This document shows, piece after piece, positions 1 to 11,784 of a stretch of 64,000 bases of DNA. This DNA comes from Hydrangea macrophylla (Eukaryota; Streptophyta; Magnoliopsida; Cornales; Hydrangeaceae), in the NCBI GenBank assembly GCA_033977485.1, contig CM066988.1, positions 1,557,501 through 1,621,500 of the forward strand, given 5' to 3'. Position 1 is the first letter of the stretch. Each line of letters begins with the position of its first letter. The position numbers were made by a program, and so were the translations under genes. The notes under the pieces were generated by a model, which was not told where the DNA came from, made no database searches, and was given only the letters and a program-made list of their open reading frames with translations.

Positions 1-473
1 TGAAACTTCTTACATAGCTAATTCATAGCATCACGAGTGAAAACTAAAAATTATGCAAGTTTTCGACTAGGCTCCGTTTGGTTGCTAAAACGCAAGTTTC
101 TACATTATTTTTTTAAATTGCTAATTAGCCTACCAATTATGTAGCGTGTTAATTCGTTCTCACCAGGATACTAAAATTAACAACAGAAATATATTCTAAA
201 CCCGAAAATAATCAGATAGTAAAATACATAGGTAAACATTTATTTCCAGATAAACATTTAGGTATTCCATAATGAATGTCTCATACTCGGAGAGACTTCA
301 CAACAACAAAACACTCATTCAACACAGTCTCAAAGGGTTTCTCTTACACAGACACCCAAATCGACATCGTGAGTCAAAACTCACTCACACATGTACCAAT
401 ATGCACAACATATCACATTATCATGCATGACAATGTAATTAAATCCGATAACACAATTACGAGTGTTATAATA
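1..473 (-). mobile_element. Chromovirus 3' LTR fragment
   Basis: On the minus strand this stretch follows directly after an integrase tail and a purine tract, which is where a 3' LTR belongs. The minus-strand start reads TATAACACTCGTAATTG, close to the TGTAACACCCGTAATTG start common in chromovirus LTRs, but the TG end is mutated. It contains no coding sequence. The far LTR end lies outside the window or is lost, so the boundary is inferred from position only. Confidence 0.4.
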
Positions 474-490
474 CTCTCCCTTTTAAAAGA
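474..490 (-). other. Polypurine tract of the left chromovirus
   Basis: Read on the minus strand this is TCTTTTAAAAGGGAGAG, a purine-rich run between the end of the polyprotein and the presumed LTR. It is the expected plus-strand priming site of an LTR retrotransposon. Confidence 0.5.
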
Positions 491-1330
491 ATTTTGTCCC
501 CAAACTTGTACCTCATGTATCGAAATGGTGCGGATACTGAGTACGCATCTCCTCCTTTATTTCTCATGCCATCTCTTCTGTTATTTGGCTATGCCATAAC
601 ATTTCACTTTTGATATCACCTGATTTCGTAAGACTTGGTCCTTCCGATCCAATATCTATACCGGATACGAAACATACATTAAATCACTCTGAATCTCATT
701 CAGCGTTGGAGTCATCACTTGCTCCCTATCCTCCACTAAGTGTTACGTACCAACGATACATGAAACAGATTATGAACTTGAGCATACTCACTTGACAAAT
801 TCATTTGATACACTACGAGTCCAACTCTCCCAATGATTTCAAAAGGTCCAACATACCTCAGAATGAGTTTTCCGTATCTCCCAAATCTAGTAATCCCCTT
901 TGAAGGTGACACCTTCAAATACACCGAATCTCCTATATCAAATTCCAACGGTCGCCTATGCTTGTCGGCATAACTCTTATATTTGCCTAAGCTATCAGTA
1001 ACTGTTGTCAATTACCTTTATCTTATTCGTTGTCTCTTACACAATTTTTGGTCCTTCAATCATTCTTTCTCCGACTTCTGTCCAACTAATCAGTGAATGA
1101 CATACATGATCATACAAAGCTTCATAAGGAGCTATCCCAGTACTCGACTGAAAACTGTTATATGCAAACTCATTTAATAGCAAGTGGTCTTCCCAATGAC
1201 CCTGGAAATCAAGTACACATAAATGAAGCATGTCTTCTAAAATCTGGATTACTCTTTCCAATTGACCATCGGTCTGAGGGTGAAAAGTGGTACTGAAATG
1301 CAATTTGGTACCCATAGCTTCATGCAAGGC
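491..1330 (-). pseudogene. Chromovirus integrase 3' end, degraded
   Basis: This is the C-terminal part of a Ty3/gypsy polyprotein. The segment 1327-1037 shows the end of the integrase core: FHPQTDGQLERVIQILED, with the catalytic Glu kept, then the HWEDHLLLNEFAYN and STGIAPYEALY blocks. After a frame break, 1011-736 gives the integrase C-terminal domain with the GPF/Y-type motif (RYVGPFEIIGRVG) and a final VHNLFHVSLVRNT. Down to 491 a frame with two stops still resembles the chromovirus tail (PV-ILDRKDQVLRNQVI and a W/E-rich end). The first two catalytic Asp residues, RT, protease and gag are absent upstream, so the copy is 5'-truncated at about 1330. Confidence 0.75.
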
Positions 1331-1599
1331 CCTCCAAAACTTTGATGTAAAACTATTATCTTTATATGACTTTTCCTTTATAAGAACAAGATAAAAAGAA
1401 ATAGGGTTTGATACAAGGGTAACTTAGTATATAGTCCTACTATAGACACCTAACTAGAAATTGAACCCTTTTTAAAATGAAACTAGAAATAGGTCCCTAA
1501 TTTATTTTGAGGACCAAAATAGCCCTATATAATTATATGTAGAAATATATATACACATATATAGTATTTACTTCCCACAATCAAGGTTTTGAAATTCAC

Positions 1600-1600
1600 T

Positions 1601-1629
<29 letters not shown>
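1600..1629. repeat. (AG)n microsatellite
   Basis: Uninterrupted AG dinucleotides followed by a purine-rich tail. The translated reading of this run (an Arg/Glu repeat) is not a gene. Confidence 0.9.
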
Positions 1630-1631
<2 letters not shown>

Positions 1632-2137
1632 CAAAAGTTGATGAAGAGAAAGAAAGAAGATCGTCGACATACCACCGCAACACCACATCCATCACTTTTC
1701 TTCATAGGCGATTCATGAAGATCGTCGACACAGAAGCTCGATTCACTATCGACTACGTAATCTATGAATTTGATACAAATTTCTCATAATTTTGGAACAA
1801 ATCTCACGTAGCTTCAATTCAAACATTGGAGTTTTCTGAGAAAAATGGTTAATGTGTTGATTAGGGCATGGCTTCACACTAAAGGTTTTCGATTTGATGA
1901 CGATGACTAGAAGACTGCATGACAGCAATGGCCAAAACACTAGCTCGAGTCTTTCGTTTAACCTTTGTAATCTTTTCATTTTTTCTACATTATATTTGTT
2001 TTGTTTGTAGTTTTTTGGTGATGTGGAAAATTTCATGATCGCTAAGAGAATAATAGTGAGAAATTTGTTTGTGTATATATATTTGAATAGAAGTTTCGCA
2101 AAGAATTCATCTTATAAAAATTTTTGTTTTCAAATAG

Positions 2138-2608
2138 AAGTGAGAAATTTCTCATCAAATTTGTGGTTATTTGGTGAGAACTTCTCACTTTGTTAATGAG
2201 AAGTGATAAATTTATGATAAATATTGTCTGCATGTGTGTATATATTTGAATAAAAGTGAGAAATTCTCACTAAATAACCACAAGTTTCTCACTTTAAATT
2301 AAAAAAACTTAGAAAAAAACTTTTGCTAATACCATTACGCATATACATAACACAACTATGATTATTTCAAAAGAAATATATGCAAACATACTGAGAAGTT
2401 TTTCACTTAATAATGAGAAAAAAATATTACACATTAAGTGGGAAATTCTCACTAAATAATGAGAAAATTATCATCTGATTTTAGGGATATTAATCTCATT
2501 ATCCATGATCTCCTAAAAATACGCTTCCCTTAACTGTATGTAACACGAATTTGGAAGTATTTTGAATATACACAGCTGTATATACAAAAAAAAAAGTGAG
2601 AAATTCAA
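2138..2608. repeat. Cluster of GTGAGAAATTCTCAC palindromes
   Basis: At least five copies of a self-complementary motif lie within about 470 bp: near 2140, 2174, 2256 and 2438, with half sites near 2195, 2285, 2400 and 2595. The best copy, GTGAGAAATTCTCAC at 2256-2270, is a perfect palindrome around its centre. Copies are often followed by TAAATAA. No neighbouring gene explains them. Confidence 0.7.
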
Positions 2609-2731
2609 ACATTACTATGTTAAACCGAAATTCCTTAATTTTAGGGATATTAATCCCCTTATCCATGATCTCCTAAAAATTCGTTTCCCATAATTGCATA
2701 TACACGATTTTGGAAGTATTTTGAATATACA

Positions 2732-2777
<46 letters not shown>

Positions 2778-3043
2778 CCTCTCTCTTTCTCTCTCTTTAC
2801 ATATATGTATATATATGAATTTCGCACTATATTAAGAGAATTTCTCACCTTTTTTTTCAGCAACCTTTAATCTTCCACATAAAATTATCTATTATTTCTA
2901 TGATTCGAATTAACAAAACATACAAATCATTTTCTACTATAAAGCACATTACATACAGATTTAAAAAGGCATTGTTTTGAACCCCAAATCAGCATGATCT
3001 TTGGGATAAAAATCATTATCCATGATCTCCTACCAATCTGCTC
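2479..3043 (+). repeat. Block repeated three times (about 95, 95 and 54 bp)
   Basis: The block beginning TTTTAGGGATATTAATC and containing TTATCCATGATCTCCTA occurs at 2479-2573 and again at 2639-2733, exactly 160 bp apart. A shorter, more diverged copy is at 2990-3043. The first two also share TTTGGAAGTATTTTGAATAT. It is a local segmental duplication inside the AT-rich spacer. Confidence 0.75.
2733..2772. repeat. (CT)n microsatellite
   Basis: About 19 uninterrupted CT units, continuing into an interrupted CT-rich tail to about 2798. It sits where the second copy of the 95-bp block ends. Confidence 0.95.
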
Positions 3044-3464
3044 AATATATTAACTGTCTTATTTAACTTATTTGAATTTCACATGTGTCATATATATATG
3101 TGTGTATATATATATATACAGTTATGTATATATGTATGACAAGGGTATAATGGTTCGAAGTTATACTAACCATTTAGGGATAGGGACTAATTATTAATTT
3201 CTATAGCAAATTAAGGATTAATTTCTATAGACCAAATCAAGTTAGGATCAATTTCTATTAATGGCCATAATTAGAGACCAAATTGTATATTTCTATTGAT
3301 GTATACCCAAGTATGACCTTAAAAAGTCACAATTACATATGATACAACCGACAAAGTATTTAAAGAATCAAATTTAACAATCATGGCTTTATTCTTCCAT
3401 TTTTAAACCTTATTAATTAATTAATTATTTTATTATTTTAAGGTTATTGGTACAACTTTTAATC

Positions 3465-3785
3465 CTATCCTCTCTTTTTCACCCCTACACAATCATTCAA
3501 CTCCTATTAAAATAGGAGTAATGTTATGCTCCACAAATCTAAATCTTAAATCTTCATTTTAAATTATGTGGCACCAATCAAAATTCAATGGGCCAATTGA
3601 CCACTATGGGTTCTCTTCAACACTGGGGGCAGTTTTGCCAGCGAGCTACTTTACACTGAAGGCCCAGTACCTCTTGCCTTTTAGGTTTCTAGATCTGACC
3701 CCCTTGTACCTCAGACTTGAGGTTTCAGACCCTTATTTAGGTTACCCATTATTCCCTCGTCCACCTGCGGGGACACCAGAGATGT
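3465..3785. other. Left edge of Tat-1, no LTR recognised
   Basis: An open frame crosses this stretch but resembles nothing I know. The AT-rich part 3520-3600 (gtaatgttatgctccacaaa, then tgtggcaccaatcaaaattc) looks like the edge of a small transposon. A pyrimidine run near 3697 (gacccccttgtacc) could be the Tat-1 polypurine tract read from the other strand. I cannot place the Tat-1 3' LTR. Confidence 0.25.
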
Positions 3786-5796
3786 GTCACTCAGATTTCG
3801 ATTCGTCCTCTCGTTTGGAAGATGAACAGTTCTGGTCAGGAACGCCAGATACCAGCCTGAATCTCTCGTCTCTAACCTGTCTGACCACCATAGTGAGGGA
3901 AGGATTCCTGTTGTAGTGCCCGATGAGGGGCCGAGCCGGGCTTACATTGAGATCTTGGCCTCGGGGGAAGAGGGTAATAGGGAGTCGACATCGGGTAGCC
4001 CTGAGGCACTCTTCTCTTGTATGGGGACCCGCAGCAGTTTTGACGGGTCAGACTTAGCCAGAATTCAAAAGAAGTACGACTGCTTTGACGGCTTCTCCTT
4101 GGCTGTGCCGGATGACGAAGTGCATGTCCACCGGAAGAGGTATACCACCCTGTACGAGGACACACTCCTTGCAGGGCTTCACCTACCCCTTCATCATCTC
4201 GCACGGTACCTGCTGATCTACCTAGGCATAGCACCCGGGCAGCTATCCCCGAACGGATGAAGATTTCTGATGGGGGCCATATATCTTTAGCCGTAAGTGT
4301 TCAGGTATGACCTAACCCTCCAAGAATTCCTGTGGTTCTACCAGCCATCCCAATTGTATAAGGAGGTCAGTTTCTTCTGTCTGAATGCCCGACAAGGGCA
4401 AAAGATCTTGGTGAATGCCCCGAGCAACAATAATGGGTGGAAGAAGAAATTCTTCTAAGTGTCCACCTGCGAGTTCAGCGCAGAAGCCCCGGGAATCCCC
4501 TTCAGAATCGCCTAGGTGAGCAAGTTGAGAAGTAAGCTATGTCTTGAGTCTGCCTTTAGCTGTTAACCTTCATTGCCATAGCATAGACTAACCCCTTACT
4601 TGTTTTGTAGTGGGATCGATCGACCCACCCGACATCTCGAAAGTGTGCCAGAAATGGATAAGGGCGTTAGCTCGAGTCTCATTGATCTAATTGAGGTCTT
4701 ATCCCGGCCGGGAGGACCTGTGATTACCAACCATTCGGAAAAAGTTCTTGACGCACCGATCCTCCCTCCTATCATCGCTGGTGAGTTTCTGGTGTCTAAA
4801 GTTTCCCTTTCACCATATTATTGTTCATATTCCCCTTTCATTCTCCTTCTGATCCATTTCATGATTTTCCACAAAGATTGCACCCAGGGACATAGTGGCA
4901 CTCAAGGAGAAAGAGACGGCACTGGCCGCCTGGGCAGCACAGAGAAGGAAAAGACCAGAGGCTGAGTCTACTCCCTAGCCCCTTAAGCGGCTCCATTGTG
5001 CCCTTCACACAGACTAGGTCAGGACCTCGGCAGCAAGGATCGGGGTGGCTGTACCTCCTGTGCTGCCTCAGACGAGTATATTACTCGGGATCCCCTTAGC
5101 TGATGTGACAGATGACATCCGATCAAGGATCCAGCCTTTATTTCTTTAAAGTCAAATTGACAGGTGCGCAGGGTTGGATCCTGAGGCTCTGACCGAGTGG
5201 CTTTATAACATCTCCCAGCTGGTAAGTAGCTTATCCTCCTCCATTCCCATTTTTTAATTCGAGGTGGCTAAACGATCACTGTTTTCTTTTCTTTTGTTTA
5301 CTGTCCAGATGCCTGACGGTCGGGATTGATACCTTCCTGCCCAAGATGGCTGAGAGGTTGGCCACTACTAAAGCTTCCCTTTCTACTAAGAAGGAAGCTC
5401 GGGAGGCTGCCGACTTCACTCTAACTATAGAAAAGGAGAAGACCAAAGCTCTGGCCCTAGATTTGGGCAAATCTCAGGCAGATTTGACTTTCGAGTGGGC
5501 AGCCATGGAGGCCTCTGAGGCGTAGGTTGTTGCCGACGCCAAAATTGCACGACTTAGAACGGTCAAGGCAGTCGACGAGGAGTTTAAAGCCGACTTCCTC
5601 AAGGGTTACGTTGACCTGGCGGAGAGGGCGACCGTAGACCACCCTGACTGGGACCTCACGGTGTATTCATGGACAGAGTCTGACTTCTGGAAGGAGCTAG
5701 CTAGCTGCTACTGAGGAGGGTGGAGCTGCTAAGGGTGGTGAAGCAGCTCCCGATGCTGAGGTCGGGGAGAGCGGAGTGGTCGTTGTTGTTGATTAG
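3786..5796 (+). pseudogene. Antisense accessory gene of Tat-1 (PF04195-like), broken
   Basis: This gene lies downstream of the Tat-1 integrase and on the opposite strand, as expected for the extra ORF known in Tat-lineage elements. At 3916-4260 it reads YDCFDGFSLAVPDDEVHV, then DTLLAGLHLPLHHLARYLL and YLGIAPGQLSPNG, the signature of the 'putative gypsy type transposon' family (PF04195). A shifted frame continues with LTLQEFLWFYQPSQLY and NNNGWKKKFF near 4310-4460. Apparent introns follow: acceptor TTTTGTAG at about 4610, donor GTGAGT at 4781, donor GTAAGT at 5221 and acceptor GTCCAG at about 5309. The last part (5320-5700) is an Ala/Glu/Lys-rich probable coiled coil. In-frame stops and frameshifts make it non-functional. 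Its biochemical role is unknown. Confidence 0.65.
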
Positions 5797-6597
5797 CTTT
5801 AGTTTTTTTTTGGTGGCCACTATAATTGCCCCCCAGGACTTGTACTTATTTTTGTGAACAAGTAATGAAAAAGGCCTTCTGAGGTCACTTCTCGCATCAA
5901 TTATTGCTTGTGTATTTATCTTTATTTTGTAATTGCATGCTTGCGAATGTTTATAATTGACCGTGTCTGACAGGTTGTAAGTCTCATTAGAACCCTGCCT
6001 TAGTAAAAGTTTAGGACTGTGACCGATCGGAACACTTGGTCTTCTGGGGACCTGTACTTTGAAGTTCCCGTCTGGTATAGTGTAGGGTTTTCGTTCCTAT
6101 TACTGTCGGGCAGTTTCTTTGGGCATTATAGGTACTTAGGAATGTTTTGGAATTCCAAGAGTCCTGTTAGTGCTCGGTATGATTTACCATTTCAGTCTAG
6201 TGTCCCCCTGCCCCCCAAACTTTTGCTAAGGTAGGCATTAGGGAGTGACCGTAGGGAACATGCCTAGAACGTTGGTAGTTTTAGGGTCTTTTTAAGCTTG
6301 CTATCATTAGCAGCCACCTAGGAGGATTTGCCCCCATTGTCAATTATTGACCTAATGCGAAGTCGGTGCCTTGGATGTGACCCCAAGGTCTTATTGGGTG
6401 CCTCGGGTATGACCCTGAGGTCTTTTGTGCCTCGGGTGTGATCTCGAGGTCTTGTTAGGTGCCTCAGGTGTAATCCCGAGGTCTTTTGCTCCACTAGAGC
6501 GCATGACGAAGAACGTTTTTGCAAAAATAGGAATATTTATTCAATATATAAATAAAATTGCTCAAAAAGAGTTATAGAGTTCTTGATCTATGCATTA
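5797..6597. other. Tat-1 region between pol and the antisense gene
   Basis: No protein is recognisable on either strand. The part after 5797 reads like a 3' untranslated region and polyadenylation zone of the plus-strand gene (T/G-rich, aagtaatgaaaaagg). A short tandem repeat lies at 6364-6490. The convergent pol gene ends at 6598. Confidence 0.4.
6364..6490. repeat. 31-bp tandem repeat, 4 copies (Tat-1)
   Basis: Four units of about 31 bp with consensus GGTGCCTCGGGTGTGA then CCCGAGGTCTTTT. Each unit contains an inverted pair, CCTCGGG and CCCGAGG. It lies just beyond the pol end, in the hypervariable 3' part of a Tat-type element. Confidence 0.8.
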
Positions 6598-7760
6598 TTA
6601 AAAGTACTTGCAGAGGTGCTGGATATTCCAAGGGTGGGACAGGTCTTGCCTGTCCAGGGTTTGCAACCAGTATGTTCCCGGGCGGTTGACTCGGGTAACC
6701 CGATAGGGCCCTTCCCAGTTTGGCCCCAATTTTCCGTGACTCGAGATCTTGGTAGACTTGTTTACTGTTTTAAGGACCAGGCCTCCTACCTGGAAGCTGC
6801 GGTGCTTGACCTTGCTGTTGAAATACCGAGAGACTCGCTACTTGTAGGTTGCTACCTTCAGATATGCCCGGTCCCTTTTCTCCTCTATTAAGTCGAGTTC
6901 CCCTCTAAGAGCTTCCTCGTTGCTTTGTTCGCTAAAATTTGCTACCCGGTACGATCACAACCCAAGCTCTATGGGCACTACTACCTCAAAGCCATATGTA
7001 AGTAAGAACAGTGTTTCTCCTGTTGCCGCTCGAGGAGTGGTATAGTAGACCCACAAAAGGGTTGGTAGCTCATCAGCCTAAAGTCCCTTGGCCTGTTCAA
7101 GCCTGGTTTTAATGGACTGCAAAATCGTCCGGTTTGTCACCTCGGCTTGGCCGTTGGCCTGGAGATGCTTGGGAGAAGAGTAATGATTGGATATACCATA
7201 ACCCAAGCATAATTGCCTAAATACCGGGGCGTCAAACTGCCTGCCATTATTGCTGACCAGCACCCGAGGGATGCCAAACATTAGTGAAATAGTCTATAAT
7301 GATGACAGTGAATTTAACCTGACCCTCAGCCATAGGAAGGGGTCTAACTATGTCAATACCCCACTGGGCGAATGGCCAAGGGCTAAGGATTGGGGTTTGG
7401 AGTTCAGTCAGGTGGTTAATCATAGATGAATGTCTTTGACACTTGTCGCACTGCTTGACATACTCCTGGGAATCCGAGCCATTGTTGGGCAATAATAGCC
7501 TTGCAATAGGGCCTGACAAGAGAGTGCCTGACCTCTAACGTGGCTTCCACACACTCCTTCGTGGATCTCGTATAGGATTTATGGGACTTGAGTGGGATGG
7601 ATGCATCGAAGGTAGGGGATGGAAAACCCCCTTTTGTAGAGGATGCCATCGACGAGGTAGTATCTAGCCACCCGGTATCTAACTCGACGGGCTTCATCCT
7701 CCCGGCCGATGGTTCCCTGGTGTTGAGGAATGTTATTATGGGATCCATCCAACTTGGTCC
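6598..7760 (-). pseudogene. Tat-1 integrase, degraded
   Basis: Integrase joins retrotransposon cDNA to chromosomal DNA. Pieces in several frames show the zinc-binding part (YEIHEGVCGSH, then CDKCQRHSSM) and the first catalytic Asp in FAQWGIDIVRPLPMAEG. After IIDYFTN the frame passes straight into FGIPRVLVSNNGRQFD, so roughly 30 residues between the first and second catalytic positions are deleted. The second catalytic Asp is Asn here (SNNG instead of SDNG); the Glu region GQAEVTNRTIL is kept. The C-terminal domain (LGPNWEGPYRVTRVNRPGTY) and the final HPWNIQHLCKYF with stop at 6598 are clear. The deletion, substitution and stops mean it cannot be active. Confidence 0.8.
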
Positions 7761-7849
7761 CAAGTCTACTAAGTCGACCTCCATTCCTTCTGCGTCGGGC
7801 ACGCTGGGCTCGGGCAAATATTCCACCCTTATTTCAGGGAGGTCCTCCT

Positions 7850-8245
7850 CGGAAGATGACGCCATCCGTGCCAATGTATCGGCCCTCGTATTCACTTCTC
7901 TAAGAATCTGCCTGAGTACGAAACCCTTGAGCTATTTATTGACTGACCTGACTAGGGTGAGGTAGGCCACCATGCTATTTTCCTGAGCTTCATAGTCCTG
8001 ATTAACTTGATTAACCACGAGCTGGGAATCACTGTACCCTTGTATTTGCTGTGCGCCCATCAAAGTAGCTAACTGTAGCCCGACGAACGGGGCCTCGTAC
8101 TCTGCTTCGTTGTTGGAGGCCTAAAACCCAAACCTTAGTGGATACTCCAACTAGATCCCGTCGGGTGTGGTTAAGATAATGCTTGCCCCGCTGCCCTATT
8201 TGTTGGAAGACCCGTCTACATAGAGTACCCAGGTCGAGATACCAG
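7850..8245 (-). pseudogene. Tat-1 second (archaeal-type) RNase H, degraded
   Basis: RNase H removes the RNA strand of RNA/DNA hybrids during reverse transcription. The Tat lineage is known for carrying a second RNase H domain between the usual one and integrase. Here STWVLYVDGSSN, then SNNEAEYEA, YSDSQLVVNQV and VNTRADTLARMAS give all four acidic catalytic positions (D, E, D, D). At least three in-frame stops interrupt the domain (after SSNK, PDGI and RFGF). Upstream lies a Pro/Glu-rich linker (EELPPPELPPGLQPG). Confidence 0.75.
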
Positions 8246-8289
8246 GTTGTAAGCCGGGCGGTAGTTCAGGTGGTGGTAGTTCCTCGACC

Positions 8290-9374
8290 GGATCTTTTGG
8301 ATATGTGAATTCTACAAGAAAATCCGCCACAACCAGTCCTTTGATTACTGTTTGGGGTTTGTAGACCACTTCAAACTCCACCAGCTCTAATGCCTACTTA
8401 ATGAGCCTCCCAGACATTTCAGGTCAACTAAGAATCCGACGCAGTGGCTGATCTGTGAGGATCACAATGACATGGGTTTGAAAGTATGGGCGGAGCCTCT
8501 GGGCAGAGGTGACAAGGGCAAAGGCAATCTTCTCGATGCGGGAGTATCTGCTCTCTGCACTTTGAATGGCCCGACTTGTGTAATAGATCAGGAATTGTAC
8601 CCCATGTTCCTCTCAGACAAGAGCTGAGCTTACGGCTGAAGGTGATGCTGCCAAGTAAAAAAGAATTCCTCGTTTAGTACAGGCGTTGAGAGTAGAGAGG
8701 GCGATGTCAGGTACTTCTTGAGTTCCTGAAATGCCTCCTCGTAATCTTTTGACCACTGGAAGGCTTTGCGGAGTATTCTAAGGAATGGTAGGCACCAATC
8801 GGTAGCTCGGGACATGAAGCTGTTTAGTGTAGCCACCCGTCCGGCCAAACTCTGTACTTCTGTGGTTGATAGTGGCCTTAATTTTTTTTCGAGATTTGCC
8901 TCAATTCCCCGCCTGCTGACTAAGTGTCCAAGGAATTTCCCGGACAAGACTCCAAATGTGCACTTGGCCGGGTTCAACCTCATTTGGTACTTTCTAAGAT
9001 GCTGAAGGCCCCGACCAAGTGTTCGAGATGGTCAGACTTGTCCCAACTTTTGACCAAGAGGTCGTCATTGTACACCTTCATTGATTTTCCGATCAAATCT
9101 TTGAAAATGTAATTAACCAGGTGTTGATAAGTTGCCTCGACGTTTTTGAGGCCGAAGGGCATCACCTTGTAGCAGTAAGTCCCCTGGTTGGTGATAAAAG
9201 AAGTTTTTTCTTTGTCCCCGGGATGCATGCTGATCTGATTGTATCCCGAGTAGGCATCCATGAAGGAGAGGGGTAAGTGGCCGGCCGTGGAGTCCACGAG
9301 GAGGTCTATCATAGGCAGCAGATAGTAGTCCTTGGGACAAGCTTTGTTCAGGTCAGTTAAGTTAACACACATTG
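8290..9374 (-). pseudogene. Tat-1 reverse transcriptase and first RNase H, 5' part missing
   Basis: From 9374 downward the RT palm reads MCVNLTDLNKACPKD, SFMDAYSGYNQISMHPGD, then YKVMPFGLKN and VYNDDLLVKS. The last is the YVDD catalytic box with V changed to N; both Asp are present. After a frameshift come [27 protein letters not shown] and [18 protein letters not shown], then the first RNase H with several stops (IYYTSRAIQSAESRY, ILTDQPLRRIL). The RT begins abruptly at the end of the Tat-2 LTR, so the N-terminal RT, protease and gag of Tat-1 lie beyond the insertion and are not seen in this window. Confidence 0.8.
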
Positions 9375-11784
9375 TGGATACTGGCATTTGGGCCCACATC
9401 TTTTCTAAAAAAGCTTTTTCAATTTCAAAATATAAAACACGAGTCGCCACTTAATTTTTAAAGGAAAATTAAGAAGCTATTTTAAAACCAAACTAATCTT
9501 TTGAAAACCAGAGATTTCTAGGTCCGGGGATTATGGAATGAGAGGGGAAGGAGCCCGGCAGACTAAAATACCCCCTCTCATCCTATCTCGCGATAGGCCT
9601 TTACTCAACATTCTTTTAATCAAATTAACTATCTGAGCATGCCCTCAACTAATACATATGTATATATATACACATTACAAAAGCATGTCTAAAAGGGTGT
9701 AAGATTGCTAACCATATAAGGGATGCAAAAATCACATAATTCAAATAGCAAGCAACATGATATGCAATAAGGAACAAAAAAACTTACCCGAGATTTAGCG
9801 GCGATATAGAAACATGCAATGCATACAAAATAGAAATCCTAAGAAAAGGTCTCTAATCACATATACACATAAGGCAAGACCTAATCTAAGGTGTCGTGCA
9901 TGGAGTTGAAAAATCAATAAAATCAACAAGTAAAATAAACTAGAGAAAGGTTTCAGAAATTGTACCTCAAAAGTGCTACAAAATAAAGATTAGTCTACAT
10001 GCTTCAAACAAGATATCAGATAATCAATTCTAAACTTCTAGCTTAAATCTATCAAGTAGAGGAAGAATTGACATATGTATGAATTCCTTCTAATTAGTTG
10101 GAAATGCATCACTTGTATAGATATAAAAGTCTCAACTAGGAGCCAATGTAATGTCTATATAGAGATGATGTAGTCCCAACATGATCATACGGAACTCACA
10201 ATTTGGATGAATCAAGCACAATTTAATCCTAAGATAAAATGGGTTCTAATTACAAGTATCAATTTGTATGGATGAATGTATATGGATACATGAATATGAA
10301 CAAGAGTAAGCTATGAACTATTCATTGATTTGGATCATTTAACCTCTGGGTTTAAGTTTAACTAATCATTATTAAAACATGGTTTAAGCCCTAGGTCATA
10401 GAAAAGTCATTTGAACCATTATTAACAAAGTTTGTCAAATATGTCACAAAATTCTAAAAATTATAGAGAGCAGATCAAAACTTAAAAAATAGAAAAAGCA
10501 TGCTTATCATGGTTTGATTTCAATGAATTTTGGACACAAGATGGCTATATGAGTCTAGTTTCCAACCCAAAAAGAAAAATCAAAGATCCACAGTTCAATC
10601 TCTAGGAATCGGACAAACACTAGACATCACTCAGAAATTTACAACTCTCTGTCCAGAGTTTTTGTATGATTTTTTAAAAATAGTAAACAAATCCTAAAGA
10701 CTCTAATTTTTATAGGGGATCTTATGAACACCTTAAATTTCATAGAAAAAATTATTTGAGGTCAAGAATACTTTATTAAGGCTCTGATTTGCGTATTTCA
10801 AAAAGGTATTACTGTTCTGAAACTCTGGGCAGATTGTAGTTGCTTCACATGACCCATGACCAATCCATCTTAAGCATCAGATCTCACCAAAACAAAAATC
10901 ACAGTGGTAAAACTTTATGTTATTGAAACTTTCCAATTGGTTTCATTCAATTCCAATGGTCCATTATTTAGCTAAAAATCTTTGATCAAGGGTGATTTAT
11001 GAATTCACTGCACCATTGTCATGTTCACCTTTATTTGTTAACTCTAACTTATCAAGCCATGAAGTTTGGCATAACTCAAACTACTTCTGCTCCCATTTGA
11101 TGGTCATTGGAGACTAAGGACACTCATACTCATAGATTTCAATGGAGTATGAAGAAACTCCATGAAATCTCAAAGTAATAAACCTAAACCATGGAGATAG
11201 GTTTAGACTCATTGACCAAACATGCTAGTATCAACCTTAACCCTCTTACAAATTATGAGTTTATAAGAAGATTAAAGGATTTCAAGTCTAAGGATTCAAG
11301 TAAGGCATTGAAAGTCTTATGAATCCCAAGAGGTGATTATAATAATAAAAAAAAGGAAACCAAGACTCACGAAATATCTAAGTTAATTTCATAATTTATT
11401 TAACCTTAAGCCTTAGTTTTCTTTGATCCAAACCAATGAAATGTAAGTTCAATCACAATATTAGTGGTGTGTGAAGAAATGAGGTGGGAAGGGAGTTTTT
11501 AAAAATATGTAAAATATCCTAAAAGATTCTAATACTGTGATTGAACTGAAATTAAGATTAATTGGTGTAGAGTTTACCTCCAACTATCCTCAATTCTTAG
11601 GTTTTTGAAGGTCTTTCAAAGGTGGTTCAAGCTCTTTTTCTTCTAAGTCATGCAACTTCATCCTTAAACTCCTCTAAAACTTGCTAATTATGTTTATAGA
11701 ATTTTAAGAGGTTGAAAACAAAGGGAATCAAGATAAGGTTCTAAGATTCAAAATTCCAAGTCCTTTGTAATGGGATATTCATCC

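Larger units (their letters stand above)
1331..3464. other. AT-rich spacer without genes
   Basis: I see no coding sequence here. The stretch holds microsatellites, a cluster of GTGAGAA palindromes and a block repeated three times (listed separately). Near its two edges are phrases of the 'tagtccctactatagac' and 'ttaggatcaatttctat' type, often seen in decayed DNA transposons. I could not define terminal inverted repeats. Confidence 0.4.

Noticed and set aside
1380..3464. A MULE or other TIR transposon spanning the spacer
   Set aside because: Edges share only vague phrases; I found no matching inverted ends and no target-site duplication.
3566..3785. Upstream part of the 3566-3916 frame as the start of the Tat-1 accessory gene
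   Set aside because: The beginning overlaps AT-rich transposon-edge sequence and does not resemble the family; I see no convincing start codon.
3872..4234. Minus-strand frame opposite the Tat-1 accessory gene
   Set aside because: The plus strand carries the PF04195 pattern; the minus frame shows only Pro/Arg/Ser composition expected of a shadow.
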